Notes: a model not told the origin generated them from the letters alone. Positions 9,313 through 22,052 are shown, counted from the first letter of the stretch. The stretch is DNA of 64,000 bases from Trichobilharzia regenti (GCA_944472135.2 OX235267.1:37851312-37915311), one strand, 5' to 3'. Made by a program: numbers and translations.

Positions 9313-11214
9313 GTAGGATACTAAGAACGCAATAAATGTGTTGTCTGAAAAGGCGACGATATTTTCACAATAAAACCATTCACCTCAAAATGCACAACCA
9401 TACAGAAATCATCCATCTGACTAGCGAATCTCCTCCAGCATTTTTCGTAATATCTCAGATGCTTACTTCACTAGCCTTACTGAACTACCCTACTCACCAC
9501 TTTCTGTGAATAATATCATTTTGCAGTGGGCGATCCACTTCTTTGATAGATAACAAGTGGTGCTATTAGCATTCAAATCAACTAAAATGTCTTGCTTTCA
9601 TGGAAACAGAGCATACAGTTCAGCTGAGAGCTTCTCTTTGGCTAATTTATTTTTCTCACCTGTGAAATAGCAGTCATACAAATTTTAATAGAAGAAGGTA
9701 GTGAGAAGAGTGATGGGTTATCGAAAGCATAGTTCTTAATATTAGTGAATGACTACAAGAAGGAGTTGAATAACTTCATCATGGTTACATACAAGTGAGT
9801 TGTAAACTGGAAGCACATAGAAAGGAAGTAATGTTTGTGATAATGCAGGAGTTTTTCAGAAATAGAGGTTTTATGGCGAGGTTAAAGACAAACAAAGAGA
9901 AATCAAGTGAGGAGAAAACTCAACACGGTTGTTACTATGAAAGTTAGAGTGGTTGGATAGTTTTATATGAGGCTCAGAACTGCCAAATTTTTTCCATACC
10001 GCTAAGGCTTATGGAAAGCTGAGGAGACGAAAGTATAATGGATTCAGTGGATTAACCTTCAGTTGTCAGATGGCTTCGAATTAGGAGGGTTTTCCCGGAA
10101 TGGAATGAACAGTGATTGGTTTTTGTACTCATGATAGAGCCGCAAATAGCCTTCTGCGACCATATGAAACAGTGTCCAAGAATACTTTTAGACAAGGTGC
10201 ACGTCGAACGATCAATGTATGTGGATCCAGAGTAATAGGTGAATAATCTTATCATCGTGAATTCTGAAGACCGATGGACGACTGGAAAACACTACTCTTT
10301 AATATCTGTCTACTGTTTCTGATAATATTTCCTCAGTACTCATAAGTAATGTAGATAGGAACATGTTCATTTTTAGAATTCAGTGAGACAGTATAGCGAT
10401 CAAGAATCCAACGATTTGAAATGGTCCTGTGGTGTGCAAATATTATGCAAGTGCATATGAACAATAACTTGAAGATCATATGTATTAGAGCAGGAAATCT
10501 ATTTTTACATATGTCCACTAGTCTTTTCCACCAGACAATTACTTCTATGGCCAAACGAAGCAGTACAATGTAATCTGTGTGTGAGGTACTTCTCCGAAAT
10601 TTCCAATCTTGTTAGGTTTTTTGAGTGATCAAACTAATCACCAGATGATGTCGTTTAGGTTCAACATGGTTAGCTGTTATATGAGGCTATGCATAGCATT
10701 AACATTCCTCTAGGAGTGAAGCTGGAGGTTGACGTCACCTGCTGTTGGTCTGTTAGGTTTCTGTCTTTAGAATTAAGCATTACTACTTGTGATTGCATGG
10801 TAATTGAAAACAAACTGGAAGCGGACTTCTCTTACTTGAATCAAAGGAAAACATAATTCATCATGATTTCAACTAAGAAATATTCAGTCACACGTTCATG
10901 CTATTCGCCATATCTGCAATGATGAAAGTTATACAATTCATGTAGTATTCCTCGATGGGTACAATACATGATACTGACATGGTTCATTATTTTATTGTAT
11001 TTTGTTGTATTGTTCCTCTGTGTTCCAAGTGTAACTCAGGGCTTCAACAATATATCTACATTTGCTTCTGTTTTCTGCTGTCCTCTTTACCTTCGCAATG
11101 ATCTTCCGTTATCCTTCATCTCCTTCTCACCAATAAATCTTCTTCACGTAACAATGGGTGCCACAAACGTTATCGTTGATTCTCATGACTACGGAATTTA
11201 TGAAGTGCGAGAAT
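9313..11214. other. Anonymous DNA, no supported gene
   Basis: Only ORFs of 82 codons or fewer occur, and none has recognised motifs. The plus-strand ORF at 10,968-11,216 starts with a hydrophobic stretch but ends inside the start of a CR1-like fragment, so it is probably fortuitous. Confidence 0.35.
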
Positions 11215-12210
11215 GAGCCTCATTGTTCAGCTCTGACTATTGCATTGCACGCGTATTACTCAAGGTTCATTGAAAATTGTACACCACAACCTCCTCACAC
11301 CTGTCCAAGAAAATGATATACACATGTCTCTGTAACGAGAATGTTCAGAATCTTAGAAGAATCTCGAAGCACACAAGGTGGAACGTGTTTATTGATGATA
11401 CGCTTGAAGACACCATCCCAAATATTGCATGTTATCTCAAATTCTGTCTTGCTATCCGTTGTCGCAGAGAAACGCTTGTCATCCAAATTAACTATTTCTC
11501 CTCCTCTCAACTTAAAAAGTCTCAGAGGGAAAACAAGAAGTTATATAACATGATGGATACCGCTGGTGTGAAGGGAGTTGATATCTTAATCAAGTTCGAA
11601 ATATCGGGGTTTAATTAAGTATATTACGGGAAGTTCAAATCCTGTAAAATCGGCTCCAATGTATGCAAACATTTCAAGGAAATCGCCGGTGGCAAGCAGA
11701 TAAGCAGAATTCCTTGTTCATTTGTTGTTTGTATCTTGACCAAGTCTTGTATGTATTCTCTGACAAACAGATAATTTCTAGTGTCATAATTGTCAACGAA
11801 AACGTCCTTCATATTTTCAACAGAGATGACGTAACTAAACGCTATTCGTAGCTCAAATCGAGCTAGTAGGTCCCGTGTTATTTTTATAAAATATGCGCAA
11901 TTCCTATGTTACCGTCTCACTGACATATTTAAGGAATCTGTTTCCATAAATATTGTGATAGCTGTTGGAAAAGACAATACCTTAATTATCCACTGGCTAA
12001 ACGAGCTTATTTGAAATCAGATTGAGTGTTGTGTTTTCAACTGACTGCACCCTGATTTCTTAGGAAGAAATCAGTACACTGTATTTAGGGAGAATTCGTC
12101 CATTTCATTGCTTAGTGAGGCTGGAATCCTTCAAGGTGAAGTTCTTTCCCCTTTTCTGTTTTATTTCTTTTTGCTTGACCTGCCTTATTATGGTGAAGTG
12201 AACATACGAC
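11215..12210 (+). pseudogene. Decayed CR1-like non-LTR element, internally deleted
   Basis: Around 11,228-11,250 the translation resembles the end of an APE-type endonuclease (SDYCIA where the neighbouring copy at 13,067 has SDHCIV). It is followed by a linker (11,277-11,480) whose WN.F.D.TL.DTIPNI matches NWDLFYESTLYETIANI of the 12,311-15,435 element. Near 12,075-12,185 there are RT motif remnants in the same orientation (QYTVF ... EAGILQGEVLSPFLFYFFLLDLP). Several frameshifts and a deletion between the linker and RT motif B make it non-functional. Confidence 0.65.
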
Positions 12211-12310
12211 CTTGACTTTGGTGGCCTGTTCGATTTTTTGGGCCAGATACCATAATATCTACATATTGCATTCAATCTAATGTTTACTCACATGTGTTGG
12301 TCACCTAAAT

Positions 12311-13145
12311 ATGAATTCTAACAGGATTATTTACTCTCGTAACTTTATTAATCATTTAAGACTTAATGACTTTCATATTCCAAAGAAATCAAGGAGGAAT
12401 CATCGTAGTAGTTGGCAGAGGGTTCTCAAACGTACACCAGTACACTTAACTGCGGTCCCTGTCATAATGAACACAAACTACCGCTCTTTATCTAACAAGA
12501 TAATGTACCTACAATCTGTGATATCCACTGACATTTATCATAATGCTGCCATAATGACATTACAAGAAACGTGCTTACATGAACTGCATGATGACAATCT
12601 TATCTCACTAAAGGACTTTATTTTATTTCGACAAGACCGTCAGTGTTGTAATAAGAAAAACTGTGGTGGAGTTGCATCTGTTATTCACTCTAAATGGTCT
12701 ATTTCTAATAATGTCTGCTTCTCCTTCTCAAATGACTTCATTGACTGTATTACTGTCAAATGTCGTCTCAAACATCTCCCCAAATATAAACATATATTTG
12801 TTACAAATGTGTTCATTTCTCCTAGATGTTCATCATCTGATCTATCTAATTTTGCTGACGAATTCACCATGTTTGCGGCTGCCAACTTCGACAACTCTTT
12901 ATCTGTTATTACTGATGGTTTCAACTCCCCAGATTACTCCTTCCTTGAAGCACTTGGTCAAACAAACATCGTCAAATTTCCCACTCGACTTGACAAAATA
13001 CTCGATATATTTTTTACAAGTGACGAAGGAGCATATGAAAACACGTAAACGTGCACCGATATTTAACTCTGATCATTGTATTGTTCATGTTTTACCGAAA
13101 ATATGCAGCATATGCATATTAAAGTCTTCTCACACCACTCTATGA
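12311..13145 (+). pseudogene. APE-type endonuclease domain of the CR1-like element (two frames)
   Basis: Frame 2 (12,311-13,048) carries NTNYRSLSNK (active-site Asn region), LQETCLHE (catalytic Glu), GGVASV, a degenerate VITDGFNSP where a GDFN motif is expected, and PTRLDKILDIFFTS. At about 13,030 the frame shifts to the one covering 12,663-13,145, which supplies the terminal FNSDHCIV with the Asp-His catalytic pair (13,067-13,075). The domain would nick target DNA for target-primed reverse transcription. The frameshift and the altered GDFN motif make it inactive as written. Confidence 0.75.
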
Positions 13146-13589
13146 AAGCACAACAAAGATGTTTCACATCCAAAAAATTACTCACTCTAAGGGGCTTGTT
13201 AAAAAATACTAACTGGGATTTATTCTATGAAAGTACATTATATGAGACAATCGCCAATATAACGGATTATCTGCCTTGATATTTGCTGTCCCAAACAAAC
13301 ACTGTTCAAACGCCACGACCACTTCTCGTCTCCCCGTCTCAAACAAATTCACAGACAAAAAAGATATATTATATAAATTCAAAGATAACCTAGGACTTAA
13401 AAAGATTAATGCTCAAATCAAATCCGAAATCAAAACTCCTAATGCTATCTATAACCATACACTTTTATCGTGCAAATCTCCTATCAGCATGTGAAAACTT
13501 TTCAATGAAATTACTGGCAATAGTAAGCGATGCAATGTTTTTCCCTCTTATGATGTTAACGCTCTTAATCAGTCTTTTATATACTCTCC

Positions 13590-15030
13590 TTCTACTATTA
13601 ACTAATTCTGAAGTTACTAATCATGTAGCTGATAAATTTCATGACCTTAATACTCTCTACATTCTCAAATGTCTTAAAACGCTTAAGCCCTCGCGTAGCC
13701 TTGGCCCTGAAGGTATACCTGCATACGTTATAAAACAGTGTGCAAATGCTCTATATTCTCCACTAACTAACATTCTAAATGCTTCTTTCTCCAGAAACGT
13801 TGTTCCTGTTCCATGAAAAGACATTAAAATAGTCCCTGTCCCTAAACCTGTTTATAGCAAAATGTAAAGTTCAGACCCATTGCCATCACTTCCCCGTTTC
13901 TAAAGCTTATGGAAAAACTAGTACTTCTTAAACTCGAAACCTCCCTGTAAAGCTTTGAAGATCCCAAACAATTTGCATATAGACAGGGTAGGAGCACTTT
14001 AGACGCTGCAGCCGTCTTACACAACAGTATTGTCTCATCATTAGGTAAAGGTGTCAAATACGTCCGCTGCACGTTTCTCGACTTCACTTCTGCTTTCGAC
14101 TCCGTACCTAGATGTCTCTTGCTAAATAAGCTCCCTATGACACAAACTGAATCCTAGGCCACAAACTGATTGCATTCCTACTTCTCAAACAGAATGCAGT
14201 ATACCGTATACAAAGGCAAATCCTCCTCTGCTGTGCTCACTGAAGCTGGTATCCCTCAAGGTGCTGTACTCTCCCCTCTTCTATTTTCTTTCTTCCTACA
14301 TGACCTACCATCTTCAAGTGACATTAATTTTGTCAAATATGCTGATGACCTAACTGTATCTTTACCTGTCAAATGTCAAAGTGACTGCTCTAAACTAAAT
14401 GGCTTTTTATCAGAAATCAGCCGATGGTCCAAGGAAAACGGTCTTACCTTAAACCCCTCCAAATGCCAAACAGTCAATTTCACCTTGAAGCACAAATCTG
14501 ACCTAAACAAACTGGTTAGCATTCACGAGGTGTGCAACATTGATAGCACTAAAATAGAAACCAAGTCAGAAATTAAATACCTAGGCGTCATTCTATCTGC
14601 TGATCTTTCCTGGTCGTCTCATATATTGATGATTTCTATGAAAATATTCCGTCTTACCTTCTACATCAAAAAGTCAAGATATTCTGGTTTAACTCGCAAC
14701 CTGCCTATTATTCTCTATTGTTCCTCCTTAGTTTTTCCTGGGCTACTGAAGAAAGACTATACCTTAATACGTAGGATGTTAAAGGCTGTCAGCAGGGTAA
14801 GCAACGTGCCACCTAACCAGCTTGTTAATATCCTGGTCGACAGACACATGGACTCGTGTGAAAAATGGGCAAAATCCATTTTATCCAACTCACACCACCA
14901 TCTTCATTCACAACTCTTCCCTTTTATTTCATCGGGCGGAACAACAGGCCTATGTAGAAAACTATACGCTCGCACTAGCAAGCACAAAAACTCAACCATA
15001 CCCTACTTAGCTCGTTTTTTTGTGCGATAA
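13590..15030 (+). pseudogene. Reverse transcriptase domain of the CR1-like element
   Basis: RT landmarks: LKPSRSLGPEGIPAYVIKQC (fingers) in 13,409-13,816; CTFLDFTSAFDSVPR (motif A) around 14,070-14,110, in a frame broken by stops; then a 286-codon stretch (14,170-15,030) with EAGIPQGAVLSPLLFSFF (motif B), VKYADDLTVS (active site YADD at 14,338-14,349), LGVILSADLSWSSH, and the C-terminal VSRVS ... QLVNILVDRH ... YLAR block. The last block is the one most often found as fragments elsewhere in the window. Frame changes and stop codons between the blocks make this a pseudogene. Confidence 0.8.
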
Positions 15031-15639
15031 AGAAAGTAATAGGAATGAAACCTTTAACTTATTAAATAATCAGTAGAACAACTGGATCTCGTCTTTCCAA
15101 CTCATATCATTTATAGGTACAACGTTTTTCTTTCTTTCTTTTCCTTTTCTGTCTCTCTTTTTTCTCTTATGTGCTGCTTTGTTCCTTTCTTCTGCTAACG
15201 CCAGTAAATATGCTAGCATCTACTTTTCTAACACCTTCAAACACTCTGTTCGACCTTTGGCTTTGCTACCAGCATGCTAAGAGGTTATTGTCAGAATTAA
15301 CTGAGACTACCCATAATCTATGTATAACTTTATTTATTGATAGTGTACACACTGGATGCGCAATACTATAGTAAAATGCTGGGAATTCCATTCTGTATCA
15401 CAAGTGCTGTTTTGGAATAAAGCAAATTATTATTTTTTGCAAATTATGCGCACAATTCGACCGTACAGTTAGACTGCACTTAGATGACCGGCTTTCTATC
15501 AGTAGTCAGCAAATGCTGTCTATCTAAACATCTCTAACTAAATCTTTTGAAATATGTGACAGGTTATTTCAGATTCCGTTGAAAGAGAAAGTTAAATGAA
15601 GTTGTGAATCGCATTGGCCGTTGTGAACTTCATGATACT

Positions 15640-16270
15640 GATACAAGTAAAAACCAAATCTGATGTTAGGTATCTTGGATTTAGTCTTTCTTCTGATCTA
15701 CCCTGGTCTTCTGACGACTTAGCGATTTGTAAAAAAATATTCCGTCTGACATTCTTCATTAGGAAGTTAGATCCTTCGGTCTTGACTCAACTACTTCTCG
15801 TCTTACAGTCTGTTAACTCTTGCCTCTTACCTACTTTTCTTTTATTGTACCCTCATTTTTCTTCTAGACTGCTTAAAATAGGGTATGTCATCTTTCGTAG
15901 AATTTCGAAGATTGCCAGTGAGGCGATTGGTATATCCTTGGGTCATATACTTGACGTCGTCATTGATAGACACTTGATTTCATGCGTCACCTTTGCAAAA
16001 AGAATTTAATCGATCTGTGAGCATCAGTCTTATCCGCAGCTTTCACCTTGTGTCTCCAGAAGTAGAACAAGAAGTCATTTCAAAAGACGCAATTCTCGCA
16101 GGCTCAAGTAAAAGATTCCAACATACCATATTAGGCCGGTAAGTTATAGGATGCAAATAGTGTCAGGCGCGAACTAATTAACTTACCTCCTTATCTCTGA
16201 TTAATAAACAATTTTCTCCTTACTTATAACATCCAGCTTCACTCTTGTTACTCTTCTTATATTTACACTC
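15640..16270 (+). pseudogene. CR1-like RT C-terminal fragment, second copy in tandem
   Basis: The ORF at 15,614-16,009 (131 codons) has VRYLGFSLSSDLPWSSD, KIFRLTFFIRK, SRLLKIGYVIFRRISKIAS and LGHILDVVIDRHLISC, matching the thumb/C-terminal RT block of the preceding element, and decayed coding similarity continues to about 16,190. It lacks the active site, consistent with 5' truncation. It follows the 3' tail of the previous copy by about 200 bp in the same orientation. Confidence 0.75.
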
Positions 16271-19200
16271 CTCTCATTGTGCTTTGGTCATATTCTCATA
16301 AGTGCCAACGTCACCTGAGCATTGTATCTATCGTTTGGCTCAGCAAACCAAGTGCTGGTTCGTCATGAAGCAGTTCATCATTATTAACTAGGTATATATC
16401 TCAGTACTTAATCACTCCCTCTTCCATTATCTGGAATACATGACTCCTGTGACTACCCACAGTGTGATGTGTGACTGAATTTAATTCACCAAGAAGTTCA
16501 TTTCAAACTGACTGCTTGAAGATAATGTGCGGGTTCCATTTTGAGGCATATTCACTGTTACTAACGTGTGTGACTAAATCTCTCGAGATGTGCGTTATTG
16601 ACTCTCTTCACAAATGAACTGTAACTGCCGCCTAACCCCCACAGCCTATTCAAGTCTCAATGAATATATGTCAAACTGCGGAATAACAACAATAGAGAGA
16701 TAGTGAAGCAATTGTTATAATTATTATTATTGTTTAAAGAAAAAAAACATTTAATTAAATTAAAGGAATAATGTTGATAAGAAAAGCTGCATGAAGTTCA
16801 AATTGTCTACTCTAACTGATTGATATGCCTGACATCATTATCTGCAAAGCAAAGAAATAAAATTAGAGTACAAGACGCGACAAGAGACAGCAGACTGTGT
16901 GCCGTGTGCCACGTAAGTCGAAATGTTTCACAATTATTGAGCTTGTGGCAGAGGAAATAGAGATATAGAACGCCTATGGGCAACACATCTAATGATGACT
17001 TCGAAAACAGCGTTTTGTCTTTCCGGAAGCTGACTCAAAGCATTCGACTGACGCAGACTACATTGTGGTGAAGAGGCTTTATTCTGCCACGGTAAGAAAT
17101 CACGATGCAGCCAGCGCATTATGCTCCGAAGTGAATTTCTGCGTTTGGACACCATTTCAAATTGCGGGAGAGTATTATAACTGGACATGGATTTTCATTA
17201 ATATTATTCTCGATACGCTAGGTTCTCAGTGGAACACATAGGTCTATCAACACGTCCGCATTTCATCCTCTTCCATACAGCCGTTTCTCGCTGGCATATG
17301 GATTGCCAATCCGCTCTCATCTCTTCCTCACAAACCCCCTTTGCGTTGGCCTCAAATCTGCACTAAACATGTCTTTCCGATTCGGGAAGCAGCCAGGTGA
17401 TGGCGTGTTGCGCGACATGACTCACCGGCCGCCTCAGTGTATATTCTATCCATTTTCACTATATTCTGGATATGTATGGGCCATAATCTTCTTGAATGGT
17501 CCGATCTCCGAGTTGTGTTCTTCACTCTGAGGAGTGGGGTAGATTTCCAAACTGATACCAGAGTGGTGACTTTAATTTGCACATTTACTCGGATTTACGG
17601 TGCAACATCACTCACTCATATCGTAGCTGGGTATGAAAGTGTTCACCTAAGAAAATCCCCTAGGTTTGGATTACATGCATCACCCACCTCTTATATGAAA
17701 CTCTTATAGTACTTGAAGAGTTCACAAGTGTTACTTCAAACATCCAAATGACACGTTGGACAAGAGTCATTATCACGAATACTTACATGTTTGATTGAAA
17801 CCAAGTGATATGAGCGCTGAAAATAAGTGATTCATTGAGATAAGAATAACGTTTGAACATACCAAACTCTTGTGGAGTATTACGTCATGTCGAAGCTGCA
17901 TAAAACGATGCAGATTTATCGAGGACACAACATAGCCAGAACTGATATGTATTGGTGAGATCGACAAATTCAGTGAATGGTATGTCGTTTGTTATCAAGC
18001 CAGTTTGTGAATAAAATCAGTCGGTGTAATGTACACACTAACTCAGGATAGATTTGATTGAGTACTATCAAGGATAGTACGTATCTGGTATTTTCTACGC
18101 CAGCCAAGAGAAAGGCCATAAATATGTGACATTATGATTGACAGAAATAAATCTCTATCTTCACAGTCATCCATCTCTGTCTTCCCAGTAGAGTAACAGT
18201 AGAACAATCGATCCGTAATACATTGTTATCGCATACTTGGCCAGCCCTAATAAGGAATCGATAGATTATAGTAAGATTATGTTGCTTCTACCATTGTTGG
18301 TGACTGAGTTTTACTCTAAGTCATGAATAATTACTCCAATTTTGAAAGATTAGACTGGATCTTCCTATTTCAGTGTTCATGCTTCGTAGTCAGCAAAAAG
18401 TCAACATGATGCATATGTTACTTTTAAACATTTGATGACCAAAATCACTTACCTGGAGCTGCTACTCTTCTCCAGAAGAAGGATTCTGTATACAAGAACA
18501 AAGAGTGTTTATATTTGTGATGATTAACGGCGTTAAGTGTGCACCACCTGACAAACGACACAAACTGACTGGTAGCAAATTAACTCATAGGGTTTCAATG
18601 TTGACAGTATTTCCAAACCGTCTGTAGTATTGCGGGTGGAAACGCGTCCATATCCTTATAAAGTCACAAGTTGCGAAAATCGTGACATTCTCTCTAAGAA
18701 TTCTGAAGGCTTTATTCTTATTCAGTAGGTTCCTTTTGATAGCGATGAATAACCACCAAAGCAATAACTTAAATATATCAACAGATAAGCATATATACTT
18801 TTATATATGCCGAGATGCGGGAAATAATCATATCATATTATTTCCACCGGCACATCTTTCATTAAGAAAACTTCAATAGTTGTGACAATTTGATCCGAAG
18901 AAAAAATAATAAACATGCACATTTTCGTTTGCAGTGCAAATACATCAGCATGGAAGCCGATGGGGTCGGAACCATAAAATAACCCGAAAAAATCAACAAA
19001 CCTGAGATCCTGTCAAGATCCTCTGGATCATTAAAAACGAAAATGAAGAAAAAAACCACAATAAAATGAGGTTGATATATACAACTACTGATCGTAACAC
19101 GAAGAAATAACAAGCGTGAAAGGAATGAGTGCTATTCACAAAACATATATATATGAGAAGGCCATACCAAAGACGCGAATTCGATTTTGAATATTCGGAA

Positions 19201-19437
19201 CTAAACAAGGAAATTAAAACACCGTAAATATAAAATATCAGAATGAAAAAATATATATCCATCAACAAATAAAGTTGTATAGTTACAAAAGCGTACAAGA
19301 CAAAAAAAGAATGTAATTTAAATCACCAGGGAAGTGAGCTTATATCTGAATGCTACGATAATACGAATAGAGCTGCCATGGGTATACGGAATGAATCTCA
19401 GGCTGGAGTAAAAAATGGTTATCATTATCGTAATAAT
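16271..19437. other. Anonymous DNA, no supported gene
   Basis: Unassigned. ORFs up to about 100 codons are present (for example 16,934-17,188 minus, 84 codons, basic; 17,437-17,709 plus, 90 codons; 18,993-19,298 minus, hydrophobic and A/T-driven) but none has a recognised motif. The segment 17,280-17,720 is more GC-rich and looks like an old repeat. ATT/AAT-rich simple sequence occurs at 16,716-16,750. Confidence 0.35.
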
Positions 19438-19794
19438 CCGGGATACAAAATCACACAGAGCAAAGGTATAAAATTTTAAACGACAAAAGAGTGCGAACTT
19501 CAGAACGAATACACATGGAAAAAAGGCAATCAACAAAAAAAACTTTGAAAACAAAACAGACATACAAAAAAAGACAGGTTTACACTCTCATTCAACCAAA
19601 ACTCGAAAGACCAAACAACGCAGATAAAGTAAATAATAATCATCTTCAAGACTGACTTCAATCTCAACTGTCTAAACAATCATACAATTCACATGGCAGT
19701 CTCCAGCGAATGAGAAATATTGTAGGCAGGATACAAACACCATCAGTCGAAACTTGAACAAAAATATACACAGTACATTAATATATCAAAAAAC
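19438..19794 (+). repeat. 5' LTR-like direct repeat of the gypsy element
   Basis: This repeat matches 22,244-22,604 closely over about 360 bp (starting ccggga.acaaaatcac, ending cagtacatta.atatca), with scattered differences. It ends about 25 bp before the Gag ATG at 19,819. Clear TG...CA ends and a primer-binding site were not identified, so whether this is the full LTR is open. Confidence 0.7.
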
Positions 19795-19818
19795 GCTGAT
19801 GTCGCTGCCTCCAGAAAA

Positions 19819-20580
19819 ATGAAGATCCCGTGGCCAACTGCGTTTGAAGAAGGAGACGTACGGAGCTTTTTACGCAAATTTGAGGCCGTCGCTGAGCTGG
19901 TGGGTGTCAAGGAGCAGGCGGCGAAGGCAGTTGTTCTGGGGACGCTGTTGAGAGGCCGAGCGAAGGCGGCATATGACAGCGTAGACAGGTCAAATGGCAC
20001 AGTGTCTTGGAAGAAATTGGTTGAAAGTTTGGTGTCGGAGTTTGACAGCGCAACAGACAGACAGCTAGCGATGCAGCAGTTCCGGTCAACGAAGCTGGGA
20101 CCTGATGGAGACCCGTTAGTATTGGCGGTGACACTGACGAATTTACTTCGACGGGCGCTTCCCACGTTGGATAAAGAATCAGAAGAGCAGTTATTATCTT
20201 CCCAATTCATCGAGAGTGTCCCAGACCACATTTCTCAGCAATTAAAACTGGTTAACGCAACGCAGCCGATGGATATTAGTGAGCTGGCGAAGGTGACCAG
20301 ACAGCTGCTGAGCACAACGGTAGCCGCTATAGAGCAGCCAAAACCAAACGAATATGAGCAGAAAATTGAAGCATTGCAGCGGGAAGTGGCGGCGTTAAAG
20401 TTGGGTGATAGAAAAGACCGATGTTTTGAATGCGGTAAGCCGGGACACTGGAGAAGATACTGCCCAGAAAGGCGAAAAAGAAAAAATTTCAGACGGTATA
20501 ATACTTGTTCTTTCTCTCGTATGAACCTAGATTTAGTGGGGGCTATTGAGAAAGGGCTGTGTATTCGAAGTTGCGAGTGA
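19819..20580 (+). CDS. Gag of Ty3/gypsy-type element
   Basis: The 253-codon ORF begins with ATG at 19,819. Residues 10-170 form the helical capsid-like part (retrotransposon Gag type: FLRKFEAVAELVGV, LLRGRAKAAYD, SWKKLVESLVSEF, FIESVPDHI). Residues 175-196 look like a short coiled coil (YEQKIEALQREVAALK). A single zinc knuckle C-X2-C-X4-H-X4-C lies at 202-215 (C202, C205, H210, C215), followed by a basic tail. Gag would package element RNA in virus-like particles in the cytoplasm. It overlaps the Pol frame by about 22 nt in a different frame. I found no convincing slippery site in the short overlap, so the Gag-Pol link may use another mechanism or have been damaged. Confidence 0.85.
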   Translation: MKIPWPTAFEEGDVRSFLRKFEAVAELVGVKEQAAKAVVLGTLLRGRAKAAYDSVDRSNGTVSWKKLVESLVSEFDSATDRQLAMQQFRSTKLGPDGDPLVLAVTLTNLLRRALPTLDKESEEQLLSSQFIESVPDHISQQLKLVNATQPMDISELAKVTRQLLSTTVAAIEQPKPNEYEQKIEALQREVAALKLGDRKDRCFECGKPGHWRRYCPERRKRKNFRRYNTCSFSRMNLDLVGAIEKGLCIRSCE

Positions 20581-22052
20581 ATGATCGAGAAGTAGTATGT
20601 TTGATAGATACAGGAGCGGCCGTGTCGTTAATAGATAAGAATTTATGTAAGAGTGTTAGTCCGTGTTCATTGACAGTACAAACAGTAGGCGGGCATGTGT
20701 TGCGTATAACGGGTAGATCGAACTGTACGGTCGTTGTTGGCGGCTGCGAGGTGACGTTTCCTTTCATTGTTGTACCCGAACTACAGCGAACGATATTAGG
20801 AGCGGATTTTCTGCGTGAGATTGGTGCAATAATCGACACGCAAGCGAACGTGGTGATCACGAAATACGGGCATATCAACATGTATGAGACCAGCGAGATA
20901 GCAGCGGTTAAGCTGTCGACGGTACACAATGTGACAGAGTTAATTAATAAATACGATCATCTGTTCACTGGAGATGGCGACCCATACGGTTATTGCGATA
21001 AGGTGAATCATGAAATTCCGTTAAGTGATCCGAAAGTAAGGTCATTTACAACGCGAAGAGTTCCATGTCATCTGGAAGGCGAAGTGGAGCGACAAGTGCA
21101 AGAGATGTTAAAAGATGATATTATTGAGGAAGCTGATAGCCCGTACAACTCTCCAGTGCTGTTAGTAAAGAAAGCGAATGGGAAGTATAGATTCTGTGTT
21201 GATTTTCGACAGTTAAACAGTATGACAGAGTTAAGACCGTGTGCCATGCCAACAGTGGTAGAAACTTTAGATCGCCTACAAGGCGCGAATGTGTTTTCGG
21301 TTTTCGATCTTCGCTCAGGATACTGGCAGATACCGATAAAACAAGGTGATAGAGATAAGACGGCATTCATCGTGGGTCAGACACAATATCGATTTAAACG
21401 CATGCCGTTTGGACTAGCAGGTGCACCGTTTACGTTCAGACGACTGATGAAGCTATTACTTAAGAACTTGAAAAACGTGGAGGTGTATGGTGATGATCTC
21501 GTCATATACAGTCAAAACGAAAACGATCACGTGAACCATGTAGAAGCCGTGCTGCGACGCATCGAAGAGTTTGGACTGCGCGTCAACAAAACCAAGTCCC
21601 AGATAGCCAAAAAGAATGTTACTCTGTTGGGACATAAAGTGGGAAATGGTGAGATTAAACCACTACCGGAGAAAATTTTGACGATTAAAACGATTCCAGC
21701 CCCGAATTCAAAGAGAAAACTGAGACAATTCTTGGGTAGAGCAGCGTTTTATAGTCGATTCGTGAAGAACTTCAATGAGATAGCAGCACCTCTGTACAGG
21801 CTACTAGGTGAGCCAAAGTTTGTTTGGTCGGAGGAATCGCAGAGGACATTCGACAGAATTAAACACCTGTTCGACCACCAACAAATGACGCTTAAACAAC
21901 ATGTACCTGGAAGACAGTTCAGAGTGTGCACAGATGCCAGTGACTACGCTATAGGTGCGGTCCTAAAACAGGGTGAGAGAATCGTTGAGCATGCTAGTCG
22001 GGTTCTGACACTCACAGCAAAGTTAACGTGGCAAAATATGATTCGCAGATAG
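20559..22052 (+). pseudogene. Pol of Ty3/gypsy-type element: protease, RT and start of RNase H (truncated)
   Basis: The 497-codon frame opens at a GTG with no ATG nearby, consistent with translation as a Gag-Pol fusion. Landmarks: aspartic protease LIDTGA (15-20) and ILGADFL (79-85); RT fingers with NSPVLLVKKANGKYRFCVDFRQLN (197-220); motif A VFDLRSGYWQIPI (248-260); motif B region RMPFGLAGAPFTFRRLM (281-297); active site YGDDLVIYS (310-318); thumb/connection LGHKVGNGEIKP (357-368) and RKLRQFLGRAAFYSRFV (386-402); RNase H start VCTDASDYAIGAVLKQ (456-471). The motif is YGDD where gypsy elements usually have YxDD with a hydrophobic x. After SRVLT the frame loses similarity and stops. The rest of RNase H and all of integrase are missing before the 3' repeat, so the copy cannot integrate by itself. 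Confidence 0.85.

Larger units (their letters stand above)
12311..15435 (+). mobile_element. CR1-like non-LTR retrotransposon, near full length but frameshifted
   Basis: Order along the plus strand: APE-type endonuclease (12,311-13,145), linker (13,076-13,480), RT fingers (13,590-13,815), RT motif A (about 14,050-14,110), RT motifs B and C and the thumb (14,170-15,030), 3' UTR, and the 3' signature (AATGCTGGGAATTCCATT ... TGTTTTGGAATAAAG) at about 15,377-15,420 ending in an A/T-rich tail. All domains of a CR1-type element are there in one orientation, but the reading frame changes at least four times and stop codons interrupt the RT, so it is a dead copy. The 5' end is not defined. Confidence 0.8.

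Noticed and set aside
16934..17188. A basic 84-codon minus-strand ORF as a transposase fragment
   Set aside because: No DDE signature, terminal inverted repeats or target duplication could be seen.
20480..20500. A AAA AAT as a -1 slippery site joining Gag and Pol
   Set aside because: After a -1 shift here the Pol frame meets a TAA within five codons, so it cannot produce the Gag-Pol fusion.
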